From positions 1 through 23,967 of the forward strand of contig DHWT01000262.1 of the NCBI GenBank assembly GCA_002413325.1: a DNA stretch of 23,967 nt, given 5' to 3'. Source of the stretch: Chitinophagaceae bacterium UBA5175. Lineage in GTDB: Bacteria; Bacteroidota; Bacteroidia; Chitinophagales; Chitinophagaceae. The notes beneath the pieces were generated by a model that searched no databases, was not told where the DNA came from, and saw only the letters and a list, made by a program, of their open reading frames with translations. Shown here piece after piece: positions 1-7,149 of the stretch; positions within the stretch are counted from its first letter, which is position 1, and each line of letters opens with the position of its first letter. The translations under genes were made by a program, and so were the position numbers.

Positions 1-1666
1 AGAGATTTCTTCCCCGGACCATGATGCGCCTGGTTTTCCCGGGCGACTGATAGTCGTGATCCTTTATTTTTTGTGTACTGTAATATTTTAGAATCGCCTC
101 CGAAGTAATCACGCCTGAAACAACCGGCTTGTCCCGGTTTTCCAGCACCAGCAATTCCGCCGTGTTGTATTTTCCCATCATTTCGGCAGCAAAACCCAGG
201 TCATCCGAAGTATAAATATGGGGCAGTCTGAAATGCGGCCCCTCCGCTTTCTTTAAAAATCCCGCAACGGAAACGGATTGTAAAATATCCGGCTGATAAA
301 CGTCCGGCGCATGGATGCCGCGCCTTTTTATTTTTTCAGTCATAATGCTGCCCTCCATCAGGAAAAAGGAGACGAAATAGGCTGCAGCACATGCACCCAA
401 AAGAGGCAGGAGCGCATTGGACTGCCCGGTAGTTTCTATTGCAAAGACGATCGAGGTCAGCAGTGCGCGGGAAGCGCCGGCAAACATCGCAGCCATGCAG
501 ATCAGGGCCGCCAGATTTATATTTAAAGGAGCAGCCGGGAAATAGTGAAGTATGCCCGTTGCCACCAGGGCTCCCCAGGCACCGCCGATGGTGAAAAGCG
601 GGGCGAGCGTACCGCCCGATGTACCGCTTCCCAGGGAAACGGACCAGGAAATATATTTCAACAGGAAAAGAGAAAACAGCAGGGTTAAGGGCAGTGAATG
701 GTTTACCAGGTTTCTGATATTGTCATAACCGACCCCCATCGTTTCAGGAGCAAAATACCCGGTCACACCAATGGCGATGGCCCCGATTGCCGGAAACCAC
801 ATCCAGTGCACCGGCAATTTTTCAAACAGGTCTTCAATCGCATAAACCGATTTTGAAATGACGGAAGCCAGGATTCCCGTTAAAAGTCCTAATAAAATAT
901 AGATCGCTAATGATCCCGTTGAAACGGCCGGTATCAGCGGCATGGCGAATACAGGCTGACTGCCGAACAAAAAAATATGCATGCCGGCTCCGGTGATGCA
1001 TCCGCAGGCAACAGGTATAATGGAACGGGGAGAAAACTCGAATAACAATAATTCCACGGCAAGCAGTACGGCGGCCAGCGGACTGCCGAAAATAGCGGCC
1101 ATGCCCGCACAGGCGCCGGCAGCCAGTATGATTTTTCTTTCGCTGGAGGAAATATGCATCAGCTGGCCGGTAAATGAACCGAACGCGGCGCCGGTAGCGA
1201 TGATCGGCCCTTCAGCACCAAAGGGTCCTCCCGTGCCGATGGAAATAGCGGCGGAAAGGGGTTTCAAAAGTGTAATGGCGGGCGGAATGCGGCTGTCGTC
1301 TGTGATAATTTTTTCCATGGCCTCCGGAATCCCGTGACCTGAGATCGCCTTTGAACCGAACCTTGCCATGATACCCACCACCATGCTGCCCAAAACAGGA
1401 ATGATCATTACAAACCAGCCCAGCTGATTATGGGCAGGCGTGGAAGGCTCGATCGAAAACCTTCCGTAAAAACAAAGACTGGTGATCAGATCAATCAGGT
1501 AAACCAGTCCCCGGGCGACAAAACCGATAATCAGGGCATTAAAAATGGCCTGGAGACTCAGTAACAAAACCCGCCGGTTTACGGGCGCTTCCTTCAGGGA
1601 TCTGCTTTTCGAATGTAAACCGCTCAGGGAAACTGAAAGGGGAATGGTCCGGTCTTCAGGCTGCAT
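1..1666 (-). CDS. ClC-family anion channel/transporter with C-terminal CBS-like domain (3' end cut by window edge)
   Basis: An open frame runs from ATG at 1666 to the window edge with no stop (555 codons visible). It should move chloride or a related anion across the inner membrane. ClC signatures read from the minus strand are GHGIPE at about residues 110-115, GPFGAEGP at about 148-154 with the gating glutamate at E152, and FGSPLAAVLLAVE at about 193-205. A later stretch reads MFAGASRALLTSIVFAIE. After the membrane part come SIMTEKIKRRGIHAP and a CBS-like region that is almost complete at the edge. Two key positions differ from E. coli ClC: His replaces the chloride-coordinating Ser107 (H111) and Leu replaces the proton glutamate Glu203 (L206). 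Function as a channel rather than an H+ antiporter is therefore possible but is inference. A TTG start 9 nt upstream cannot be excluded. The gene is divergent from the FNR-like regulator. Confidence 0.92.
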   Translation of the reverse strand, partial: MQPEDRTIPLSVSLSGLHSKSRSLKEAPVNRRVLLLSLQAIFNALIIGFVARGLVYLIDLITSLCFYGRFSIEPSTPAHNQLGWFVMIIPVLGSMVVGIMARFGSKAISGHGIPEAMEKIITDDSRIPPAITLLKPLSAAISIGTGGPFGAEGPIIATGAAFGSFTGQLMHISSSERKIILAAGACAGMAAIFGSPLAAVLLAVELLLFEFSPRSIIPVACGCITGAGMHIFLFGSQPVFAMPLIPAVSTGSLAIYILLGLLTGILASVISKSVYAIEDLFEKLPVHWMWFPAIGAIAIGVTGYFAPETMGVGYDNIRNLVNHSLPLTLLFSLFLLKYISWSVSLGSGTSGGTLAPLFTIGGAWGALVATGILHYFPAAPLNINLAALICMAAMFAGASRALLTSIVFAIETTGQSNALLPLLGACAAAYFVSFFLMEGSIMTEKIKRRGIHAPDVYQPDILQSVSVAGFLKKAEGPHFRLPHIYTSDDLGFAAEMMGKYNTAELLVLENRDKPVVSGVITSEAILKYYSTQKIKDHDYQSPGKTRRIMVRGRNL

Positions 1667-1687
1667 GATCAATGATTTATTCCCTCA

Positions 1688-1719
1688 CAAAAGTATTGTT
1701 TAAACAATATTTTATCAAA
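1688..1719 (-). promoter_or_regulatory. Bacteroidota-type promoter for the ClC gene
   Basis: On the minus strand a TTTG (-33 box, 1719-1716) is followed after 20 nt by TACTTTTG (1695-1688), an exact match to the -7 consensus TAnnTTTG. Transcription would start near 1683 and leave a leader of about 17 nt before the ATG at 1666. The 16-bp palindrome 1694-1709 lies between the two boxes and touches the -7 box, as expected for a repressor site. Seen in the sequence; activity is inferred. Confidence 0.6.
1694..1709. promoter_or_regulatory. Perfect 16-bp palindrome, candidate operator 1
   Basis: TATTGTTTAAACAATA is a perfect palindrome. Its outer TATTG...CAATA arms recur 52 bp away at 1743-1764, almost five helical turns. 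It lies within the ClC promoter. A Crp/Fnr-family dimer is a natural candidate binder because such a gene starts at 1773. However, the TTG to CAA spacing is 6 bp, whereas the E. coli FNR site has 8. Confidence 0.55.
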
Positions 1720-1734
1720 TATTTTATTGATAAA
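1711..1734. promoter_or_regulatory. Inverted repeat TTTATCAA-N8-TTGATAAA
   Basis: Two perfect 8-bp arms (1711-1718 and 1727-1734) flank an 8-bp AT-only spacer. The arms contain the FNR half-site TTGAT, but in the opposite polarity to a standard FNR site (ATCAA...TTGAT). The repeat sits between the two TATTG-type dyads. It could be a second operator or just AT-rich promoter DNA. Confidence 0.4.
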
Positions 1735-1742
1735 GTGCTCAT

Positions 1743-1764
1743 AAATATTGTTTATGCAATATTT
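1743..1764. promoter_or_regulatory. Dyad AAATATTG-N6-CAATATTT, candidate operator 2
   Basis: Perfect 8-bp arms (1743-1750 and 1757-1764) flank TTTATG. It shares the ATATTGTTTA...CAATAT pattern with the palindrome at 1694-1709. It ends 8 bp before the start codon of the FNR-like gene, so a protein bound here would block transcription or translation of that gene. This suggests autoregulation, which is inference. Confidence 0.5.
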
Positions 1765-1772
1765 TTGCAGTC

Positions 1773-2459
1773 ATGGCAAACGCGCACTGCAATCTGAACG
1801 ACTGTTTTCTTTGCAGGCACTCGATCCCGGAATGGCGGCCGTTGATCGGGCTGAACAAAGAAACCAAAACCTTCAAAAAAGGGAAACCTGTTTTCATGGA
1901 AGGAGAACCTGTAAAGGGCATTTATTTCGTATATGCGGGATGGGTTAAGATCCACAAAAAATGGACACATCCCAGGGAACTGATCGTCCGCTTTGCCGGA
2001 CCGGGGGACGTGATCGGACACCGGGGACTGGGAGAAGAAAAAAATTATCCGGTGTCGGCTACGGCACTGGATGATTCGACCATTTGTTTTGTTCCATCGG
2101 ATTTCCTGGAATCCAGTTTCAAAGCAAATCCAAATCTCACATACCGGTTTATGCAATTTTACGCCGGTGAGCTGCAAAAGGCGGAAAAACGCATGCGCGA
2201 CCTGGTTCATATGGAAGTGAAGGGCCGGATTGCCGGGGCCTTGCTGGAAATCAGCAGGCTCTTCGGAACCAACCCGGAGGGTTATATTTCTCTTCCAATT
2301 AGCAGGCAGGACATCGCCTCTTATGCAGGCACCACCTATGAAACCATTTTCAAAACATTTAATGAATGGATGGAGGATACAATCATTTCGACATCTGGAA
2401 AATATATACGGCTCGATAAACCCGACAAACTCCGAAAGGAAATTATGTACGACAGCTGA
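1773..2459 (+). CDS. Crp/Fnr-family transcriptional regulator with possible Fe-S cysteine set
   Basis: The 228-residue protein has the usual family length and order: cyclic-nucleotide-type beta-barrel (about 25-115), dimer helix (about 120-160) and winged helix (about 165-215). The recognition helix reads TTYETIFKTF (about 187-196). Cysteines at 6, 11 and 14 precede the barrel. A fourth, C105 in the ICF motif, aligns with E. coli FNR C122 (ETSMVCEIPF against DDSTICFVPS). That is the layout of an oxygen-sensing [4Fe-4S] FNR, although the N-terminal spacing is C-x4-C-x2-C, not that of E. coli. The start at 1773 keeps the cysteine cluster. DNA-contact residues differ from FNR (Glu kept; Ser and Arg replaced by Phe and Lys), so the target site should differ too. 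It is divergent from the ClC gene and probably co-transcribed with the next gene, 27 nt away. Oxygen or NO sensing is inferred. Confidence 0.9.
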   Translation: MANAHCNLNDCFLCRHSIPEWRPLIGLNKETKTFKKGKPVFMEGEPVKGIYFVYAGWVKIHKKWTHPRELIVRFAGPGDVIGHRGLGEEKNYPVSATALDDSTICFVPSDFLESSFKANPNLTYRFMQFYAGELQKAEKRMRDLVHMEVKGRIAGALLEISRLFGTNPEGYISLPISRQDIASYAGTTYETIFKTFNEWMEDTIISTSGKYIRLDKPDKLRKEIMYDS

Positions 2460-2486
2460 CGGTGAACAAATGTAAATCCGAAAAAA

Positions 2487-2927
2487 ATGATACCGCAATT
2501 TGAAAAGCTGTCCGGCGAAGAAGCGGAACTTCTCCTGGAAGCACCGGCTCTGATTTCTGTGATGGCTTCCTGCTCAGACCGGAATATCAACAAAAGACAA
2601 AAAGCGGATGCCATCAAACTGGCCCATATCAAAACTTTTACCGCGATCCCTGTATTACAACCTTATTACCGTGAAGTGGAAAAGGATTTCGCGAACCGGT
2701 TCGACCGGATCGCGGAAAAATATTTTCCATTCGATGAAAAAAAAAGAAATGAACTGAAGGAGGTAATCAGTAAAGTGCAGGTTGTGATCGGGAAACTGGA
2801 TCTCTCTTTCGGCAGTGCTTTAAGTAAAAGCTTTGAGCGATATGCGGGCCACGTGAAACGGGCAACGCATACCATCTACCAGGACTTCGCCTTCCCGATT
2901 TATTTATTTGGTCTCACGGATATTTAA
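2487..2927 (+). CDS. TerB-like helical protein of unknown function
   Basis: A soluble 146-residue protein with no signal peptide or membrane segment. The N-terminal half (EKLSGEEAELLLEAPALI, then a D-R-N-I-N-K segment and AIKLAHIKTF) resembles the small all-helical TerB-like proteins of Bacteroidota, where an acidic loop separates two helices. The C-terminal half is charged and probably helical. The likeness is by eye only; the metal-binding acidic residues typical of TerB are not obvious. It begins 27 nt after the FNR-like gene on the same strand, so it is likely in that operon. Its role is unknown; a stress function would be a guess from context. The A-rich stretch just upstream of the ATG is a common initiation context in this phylum. 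Confidence 0.7.
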   Translation: MIPQFEKLSGEEAELLLEAPALISVMASCSDRNINKRQKADAIKLAHIKTFTAIPVLQPYYREVEKDFANRFDRIAEKYFPFDEKKRNELKEVISKVQVVIGKLDLSFGSALSKSFERYAGHVKRATHTIYQDFAFPIYLFGLTDI

Positions 2928-2968
2928 ATCAGGATCCGCTCCAACCGGTATGTTCAGGGTGCAACGGC

Positions 2969-4426
2969 TTATTTCTTCCGGTACGACCGGATGATATCCC
3001 GGTACATATAGAAACTCTGTTTCGGGATTCTTTCCTGGGTCTTAAAATCCACATATACGATGCCGAAGCGGCGGTTGTAACCGAATACCCATTCAAAATT
3101 GTCGAACATACTCCATACGGTATAGCCCTGCAGGTTCGCGCCGTCTTTCCGGGCAGCCAGGGCGGTATCAATATGTCTTTTGATATAGTCCATCCGGTAC
3201 GCGTCATGAATCTGATGATTCACCAGGCTGTCATCCGCGCTGCCAAAACCCGCGCCGTTTTCCGTGATGATCATGACCGGGTTATTGTAATCTTCTTTTA
3301 TCCGCATCAGCAATTTATACAGGTATTCCGGACGTACGGGTCCGTTAAACATCTTCACCGAATCCGTGTTCTGACTCATGAAGGGCACGCCGAAAGCCAT
3401 ACCGGGATCCGCTTTTATGTAGTCAGGGGCATAGAAATTAACGCCCAGGAAATCCGGTTTATTTGCTGCGAAGAGGGCATAATCGGCTGCGCCGGGATTT
3501 AAATTTTTGTTGTACTGCTGGTACATGGCCAGGATGTCTTCGGGATATTTTCCCCTGAACAGGGGATCCAGGTACAGGCGGTTTTCCATACCATCCGCAA
3601 TCACGGCGGCTTTCACATCTGCGGGATCATCGGGGTTCATGGGAATCTTGGGCGCCAGGCTCAGGGTGATGCCGATTCTGCCTCCCATTTTTTTCTGGTG
3701 ATAATCGCGGATCGCCGTGGCATTGGCCAGTAAGACGTGATGCGCGGCCGTTGCCCGGTCCGCCTGCTGTTCCGCAGATAAAGGGAAGGGTGGGTATTTT
3801 TGCGCGATCCCGTTTTCGATGATGGGGGTAATTATAAAATTGTCTACATACGGTTCATTGAACGTGATGAACATCTTCACCTTCTTCCCGTAACGGTCAA
3901 AAATCAGGTTGGCATAATCTTCGAACCATTTCACGGATTTTGGATTCATCCATCCGCCCTGTTCCTGCAGCACCTGGGGAAGATCCCAGTGAAAAAGGGT
4001 GATCATGGGCTCGATGCCGCTGGCCAGCAGGGCATCAATCAACTCGTCATAATGTTTCACACCCTTTTCATTTACCGCACCGGTTCCCTCCGGCAATAAG
4101 CGGGCCCAGGAAATGGAAAAGCGGTAGGAACTAACCCCCAGCTGCTTCATCAGCGCGATATCTTTCAGGTACTGCGTTCTGTCGTATTCGTTAATAGACA
4201 CATTGCCGGTCTGCACTTCCCCGGTCATCATCCGGGTAACCTGGTATTGGTTCGTATATACATCCCAGTTAGAGACACCTTTTCCGTCTGCCTGGTAAGC
4301 GCCTTCCACCTGGTAGGAAGCGCTGGCCACGCCCCAGAGAAATTTTTGAGAACCCGGCGCCTGGGCATTCAGGGAAATACGGGCGCTGAAAATCAGGATC
4401 GCTGCGGGCAGAAAAAACTTTTTCAT
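2969..4426 (-). CDS. Secreted GH1 beta-glucosidase
   Basis: A glycoside hydrolase family 1 enzyme that should cleave beta-linked glucosides or galactosides from the non-reducing end, acting in the periplasm. Hallmarks, numbered from the upstream Met at 4447: FLWGVASASYQVEGA (36-50), FHWDLP (152-157), the acid/base glutamate in TFNEP (E198), the nucleophile in ITENG (E396) and the sugar-binding DNFEW (449-453). All catalytic residues are intact and the length is normal. I place the start at the second Met (4426) because MKKFFLPAAILIFSA begins a clean Sec signal ending near LNAQA, and because the OmpA-like gene upstream has the same CAAACCGAT leader at the same distance from its ATG. The alternative start is 4447. 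It probably forms an operon with the OmpA-like gene. It is convergent with the TerB-like gene, with about 41 bp between them and no obvious terminator. Confidence 0.95.
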   Translation of the reverse strand: MKKFFLPAAILIFSARISLNAQAPGSQKFLWGVASASYQVEGAYQADGKGVSNWDVYTNQYQVTRMMTGEVQTGNVSINEYDRTQYLKDIALMKQLGVSSYRFSISWARLLPEGTGAVNEKGVKHYDELIDALLASGIEPMITLFHWDLPQVLQEQGGWMNPKSVKWFEDYANLIFDRYGKKVKMFITFNEPYVDNFIITPIIENGIAQKYPPFPLSAEQQADRATAAHHVLLANATAIRDYHQKKMGGRIGITLSLAPKIPMNPDDPADVKAAVIADGMENRLYLDPLFRGKYPEDILAMYQQYNKNLNPGAADYALFAANKPDFLGVNFYAPDYIKADPGMAFGVPFMSQNTDSVKMFNGPVRPEYLYKLLMRIKEDYNNPVMIITENGAGFGSADDSLVNHQIHDAYRMDYIKRHIDTALAARKDGANLQGYTVWSMFDNFEWVFGYNRRFGIVYVDFKTQERIPKQSFYMYRDIIRSYRKK

Positions 4427-4483
4427 ATGCAATCGGTTTGTATGCATGAAATTAGAAAGAAATTTTTTTCTGCCGGTATTTGT

Positions 4484-5566
4484 CTACAGTTTTATAAATT
4501 CCACCCTTCGGTTTAAGGCTTTGTTGGTGCTGTTATCATTGGGGGCGATGGGATCTTTTTCTCCTTTACCATCCGTTTCCATACGGCCGGCATCGATCGT
4601 ATAGGAACTGCTGAGTGCATCCTTTACAGCTGCAGCCCTGCGTTTGGACAGGTCCAGATTGGATGCGTCATCCCCGTCAGAATCCGTATAGCCGACAATC
4701 TTAATTTTCAGGGCAGGGTTTTCAGTAAGTATCGTAGCGATTTCTTTTAATGTACCGGCAGATTGTGGTTTTAATTTATCTGAGTTTACATCAAAATAAA
4801 TTCCATAACTCACCAGCTTGCCTTCCGTTAACAGTTTATTGCGCATATCGGGCAGGCCCGTCGCCACGCGAAAATTGCTGAACATGGGAACACCTCCCTG
4901 GAATCGCAGCATATTATATTTGAAATTTTTAGACATGGCTTTGGCCAGGTCAAAGAGTTTATCTTCATTCAGGTATAACCGGATCCGTTCTTTCTGAACC
5001 ATAATGGAAATCCTGTATTTGGTATCTGCCTGGAGTCTGAACTGGGGTGTGTTTCCGCTGAGGTTCGGCGTGGCATCCGCATAATAGGAGCCATAATAAT
5101 TATTATAGGCAAAATTGAACCAGGTGCCGGTTCCTCCGGGTCTAGCCAATCCATATAATATGTCTTTTGGCTTAGGCGTACTGATGATATAAAAACTACA
5201 GGCTGTGTTTCCGTTATTGGCCGGGTCCTTTTGGGGAATCAGGTCAAACTCAATGGTATAATTGTCTGGTAAAACCAAGGGCTCTGCCAGGCAGGTGGCA
5301 CCGCGGTTATTGGTAATCTTTAACCATTTGCCCGGATACTTTCCAAAGGTGACCACTTCCCCGGAACCGTTCGTATTCCACAACGCCGGAAAGTCGCCGG
5401 TATTTTCTGAAGAAAAGTCATCAAAAAAAATAACTTTCTCTCCCGGAACAAAATCATACTTCGAATAGACTTTTGTCAGGGTATCATTCCCCTGGGCTGC
5501 GAGTTGCCTGCTGTTTATGATCATTAGAAATAACAGGAGGGAGACAGCGATATACTTTTTTTTCAT
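4484..5566 (-). CDS. OmpA-family protein with N-terminal lectin-like region
   Basis: A 360-residue exported protein. Residues 1-25 form a Sec signal (MKKKYIAVSLLLFLMII... LAAQG). The middle (about 40-230) reads like a concanavalin/LamG-type beta-sandwich, with phrases such as VIFFDDFSSENTGDFP, YTIEFDLIPQ and YRISIMVQKERIRLYLNEDKL. The C-terminal third (about 255-360) is an OmpA/MotB peptidoglycan-binding domain: YFDVNSDKLKPQS, KIVGYTDSDGDDASNLDLSK and KALNRRVEFIKL, with the expected D and R residues. It likely anchors to peptidoglycan in the periplasm or at the outer membrane, while the sandwich may bind glycan (inference). The GH1 gene starts about 57 nt downstream on the same strand, which points to a joint role at the cell envelope. 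Confidence 0.9.
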   Translation of the reverse strand: MKKKYIAVSLLLFLMIINSRQLAAQGNDTLTKVYSKYDFVPGEKVIFFDDFSSENTGDFPALWNTNGSGEVVTFGKYPGKWLKITNNRGATCLAEPLVLPDNYTIEFDLIPQKDPANNGNTACSFYIISTPKPKDILYGLARPGGTGTWFNFAYNNYYGSYYADATPNLSGNTPQFRLQADTKYRISIMVQKERIRLYLNEDKLFDLAKAMSKNFKYNMLRFQGGVPMFSNFRVATGLPDMRNKLLTEGKLVSYGIYFDVNSDKLKPQSAGTLKEIATILTENPALKIKIVGYTDSDGDDASNLDLSKRRAAAVKDALSSSYTIDAGRMETDGKGEKDPIAPNDNSTNKALNRRVEFIKL

Positions 5567-5857
5567 ACAGATCGGTTTGAGGTGAATAAATCACACGGCA
5601 ATCCTTTGAATGGATTCCGCGACAGCTATACAGTAAAGCATTTCTTTTCTGTTACAGTTACTAAAAGTAAAACGGCAACCTGTGTTAAATAATGACGTTG
5701 AATAAAGGAGCCGGTGATTTTTGTCAGCCGTCAAATGGCCGTTACCCTGATGACTACTATCATGGGTTCGTCTGATGGCGGTCATTTCCTAAAAGTTGCT
5801 GACCAGGTAATATTACATGTGAGAAAATTTTATCATTTAATAGAAAGGGAGGTAACT

Positions 5858-6073
5858 ATGTCACCAATATTCGATTCTGAAGACGGAAAAAAAATTTACC
5901 ATGCAGCCGGGGGTGAAAATAGTCAGATCCCCGCACACGAGGGCGCCAGGAATACAAATAATCTCAGAAATCTCAGCCGGGAAGCGAATGAGTTATTAAT
6001 GCGGTTAAATGAACTGGCAAACGGGCATCCCTTCAACGTTATTTATAAAGCGAAATTGAATGATACGCGTTAG
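5858..6073 (+). CDS. Small orphan protein, 71 residues
   Basis: I do not recognise this protein. The start at 5858 is chosen because AAAGGGAGGT ends 5 nt before the ATG, an unusually strong Shine-Dalgarno for this kind of genome. Starting upstream at 5714 would add 48 residues with poor coding character. The product is hydrophilic: an acidic N-terminus (FDSEDGKK), a Gly/Asn-rich middle and one predicted amphipathic helix (about 38-55, NLSREANELLMRLNELA). There is no signal peptide, membrane segment or cysteine. It is a lone gene: the OmpA gene diverges to the left and a strong terminator follows. The stop codon lies in the loop of a perfect 8-bp hairpin. It might be a small regulatory or stress protein, but nothing in the sequence shows which. 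Confidence 0.6.
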   Translation: MSPIFDSEDGKKIYHAAGGENSQIPAHEGARNTNNLRNLSREANELLMRLNELANGHPFNVIYKAKLNDTR

Positions 6074-6087
6074 GCTTTGACGCGTAT
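6063..6087 (+). other. Hairpin enclosing the stop codon of the small gene
   Basis: Perfect arms ATACGCGT (6063-6070) and ACGCGTAT (6080-6087) flank a 9-nt loop that begins with the TAG stop (6071-6073). There is no T-run, so it is not itself a terminator. It may protect the 3' end of the mRNA or slow termination of translation. The structure is seen; its role is unknown. Confidence 0.45.
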
Positions 6088-6120
6088 GAGGTTAATTATT
6101 TTTCAGCGTTTATTTGAAGT

Positions 6121-6156
6121 AGTGAGGATCTGGTCAGGTCCTCACTTTTTATTTTT
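6121..6156 (+). terminator. Intrinsic terminator after the small gene
   Basis: The stem is AGTGAGGATCT (6121-6131) paired with AGGTCCTCACT (6136-6146): 11 pairs including one G-U, closed by a GGTC tetraloop. It is followed directly by TTTTATTTTT. This is the clearest terminator in the window and separates the small gene from the lipoprotein operon. Confidence 0.88.
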
Positions 6157-6287
6157 CAATGATGCTTTTTGTTTCAACCGTCTTCGAAGCGTGATATAAC
6201 TGATGGATTGCTGCCTGTTCGCCTAAGGGTAAACACTTATTTTTTTTGAACCACGGCAAAGGAGATTAAAAAATCTTAATACTTCCT

Positions 6288-6317
6288 TTTGGTTCATCAT
6301 GATTTCTTATACATTTG
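6288..6317 (+). promoter_or_regulatory. Bacteroidota-type promoter for the lipoprotein operon
   Basis: TTTG (6288-6291), 18 nt, then TACATTTG (6310-6317), an exact TAnnTTTG match at a normal distance. The inferred start near 6322 gives a leader of about 15 nt before the ATG at 6337. It lies just downstream of the terminator at 6121-6156. Confidence 0.6.
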
Positions 6318-6336
6318 ATGATACCAACACTGACCT

Positions 6337-7146
6337 ATGCGTATCATCCCTGTCCGGGCCCTTCTGGTGATGTATATTTTCGGTTTTTTATTTTCCTGTA
6401 CAAAAACGAACGTTGTAGGCGCCGCAGGTCCGCAGGGCCCAAACGGAACCGACGGAATTTCCACGATTACCGGAACCATATCCGGTAAGGTTGAATTATA
6501 TGATTCACTGGGAAAAGCGCTCACCGACAACAGTGGGGCTACTGTGTTATTCGAAAATACCAGTCCGCAGATTTCGGTTACAACACAGGCCGACGGTTCG
6601 TTCACAACGCCCCTGATGTCATCCGGTTTTTATAATATCAGTATCTCTAAAGGGGGTTTCGGCACCATGAAGCTGCTCCGCTTTCAAAATACCGGTGGTG
6701 TGAATCCAGGCCAGACGGGTTTGATCACACTGGGTAAAATGCAATCATCCTGGTTTGATATAAAGAACCTGCAGGTCGATACGGTTTTCTCCTATGGTTT
6801 TCATTATATGTATTTCACCATCACACTGACGCATCCGCAAACACTGCCTGCTGCGGAGGTGGTCGTTTATTTCAGTCATGCTCCGGGAGCCGGAAACCTA
6901 AGCAACGATTATACCTACCGCACTAATTTCTTTCAGCAGAATGATTCGACCCTGGTTTTTTCGCCGTTCGATGTGGACATGACACAGTTCACCGATCAGT
7001 TCAATAATACGAATGACGTCTACATAGCTGCAGCCATTGATAATCCAATGCTTTTCACTTATACGGATTCTGCCGGTAATAAGGTTTATCCGGCAACGGG
7101 TAACCTGAGCAATGAAGTGAAGGTTTTCAATAACTTAAAAAATTAA
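6337..7146 (+). CDS. Lipoprotein with collagen-like spacer and carboxypeptidase-regulatory-like domain (copy 1 of 3)
   Basis: A 269-residue predicted lipoprotein. The signal peptide ends at the lipobox FLFSC (C21). A short collagen-like run follows at 28-40: GAA GPQ GPN GTD G. Residues about 44-115 form a carboxypeptidase-D regulatory-like (Ig-type) beta-sandwich (GTISGKVELYDSLGKAL, then ADGSFTTPLMSSGFYNISIS). The rest is a beta-rich region of unknown fold, rich in aromatic residues and Thr. The protein should sit on the outer membrane, with the Gly-Pro spacer holding the domain off the lipid. It is the first of three related genes in one direction, with 3 nt before the next start. A TAnnTTTG promoter lies just upstream. 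No enzymatic motif is seen; a role in surface binding or adhesion is inference. Confidence 0.85.
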   Translation: MRIIPVRALLVMYIFGFLFSCTKTNVVGAAGPQGPNGTDGISTITGTISGKVELYDSLGKALTDNSGATVLFENTSPQISVTTQADGSFTTPLMSSGFYNISISKGGFGTMKLLRFQNTGGVNPGQTGLITLGKMQSSWFDIKNLQVDTVFSYGFHYMYFTITLTHPQTLPAAEVVVYFSHAPGAGNLSNDYTYRTNFFQQNDSTLVFSPFDVDMTQFTDQFNNTNDVYIAAAIDNPMLFTYTDSAGNKVYPATGNLSNEVKVFNNLKN

Positions 7147-7149
7147 CGA

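Noticed and set aside
981..1337. 118-codon plus-strand frame, and other frames within 311-1337.
   Set aside because: They lie wholly inside the ClC gene on the other strand, which has clear family motifs.
1760..1767. TATTTTTG, an exact TAnnTTTG match just before the FNR-like gene.
   Set aside because: No -33 box lies at the right distance and the transcript would start at the ATG itself, so I do not call it a promoter.
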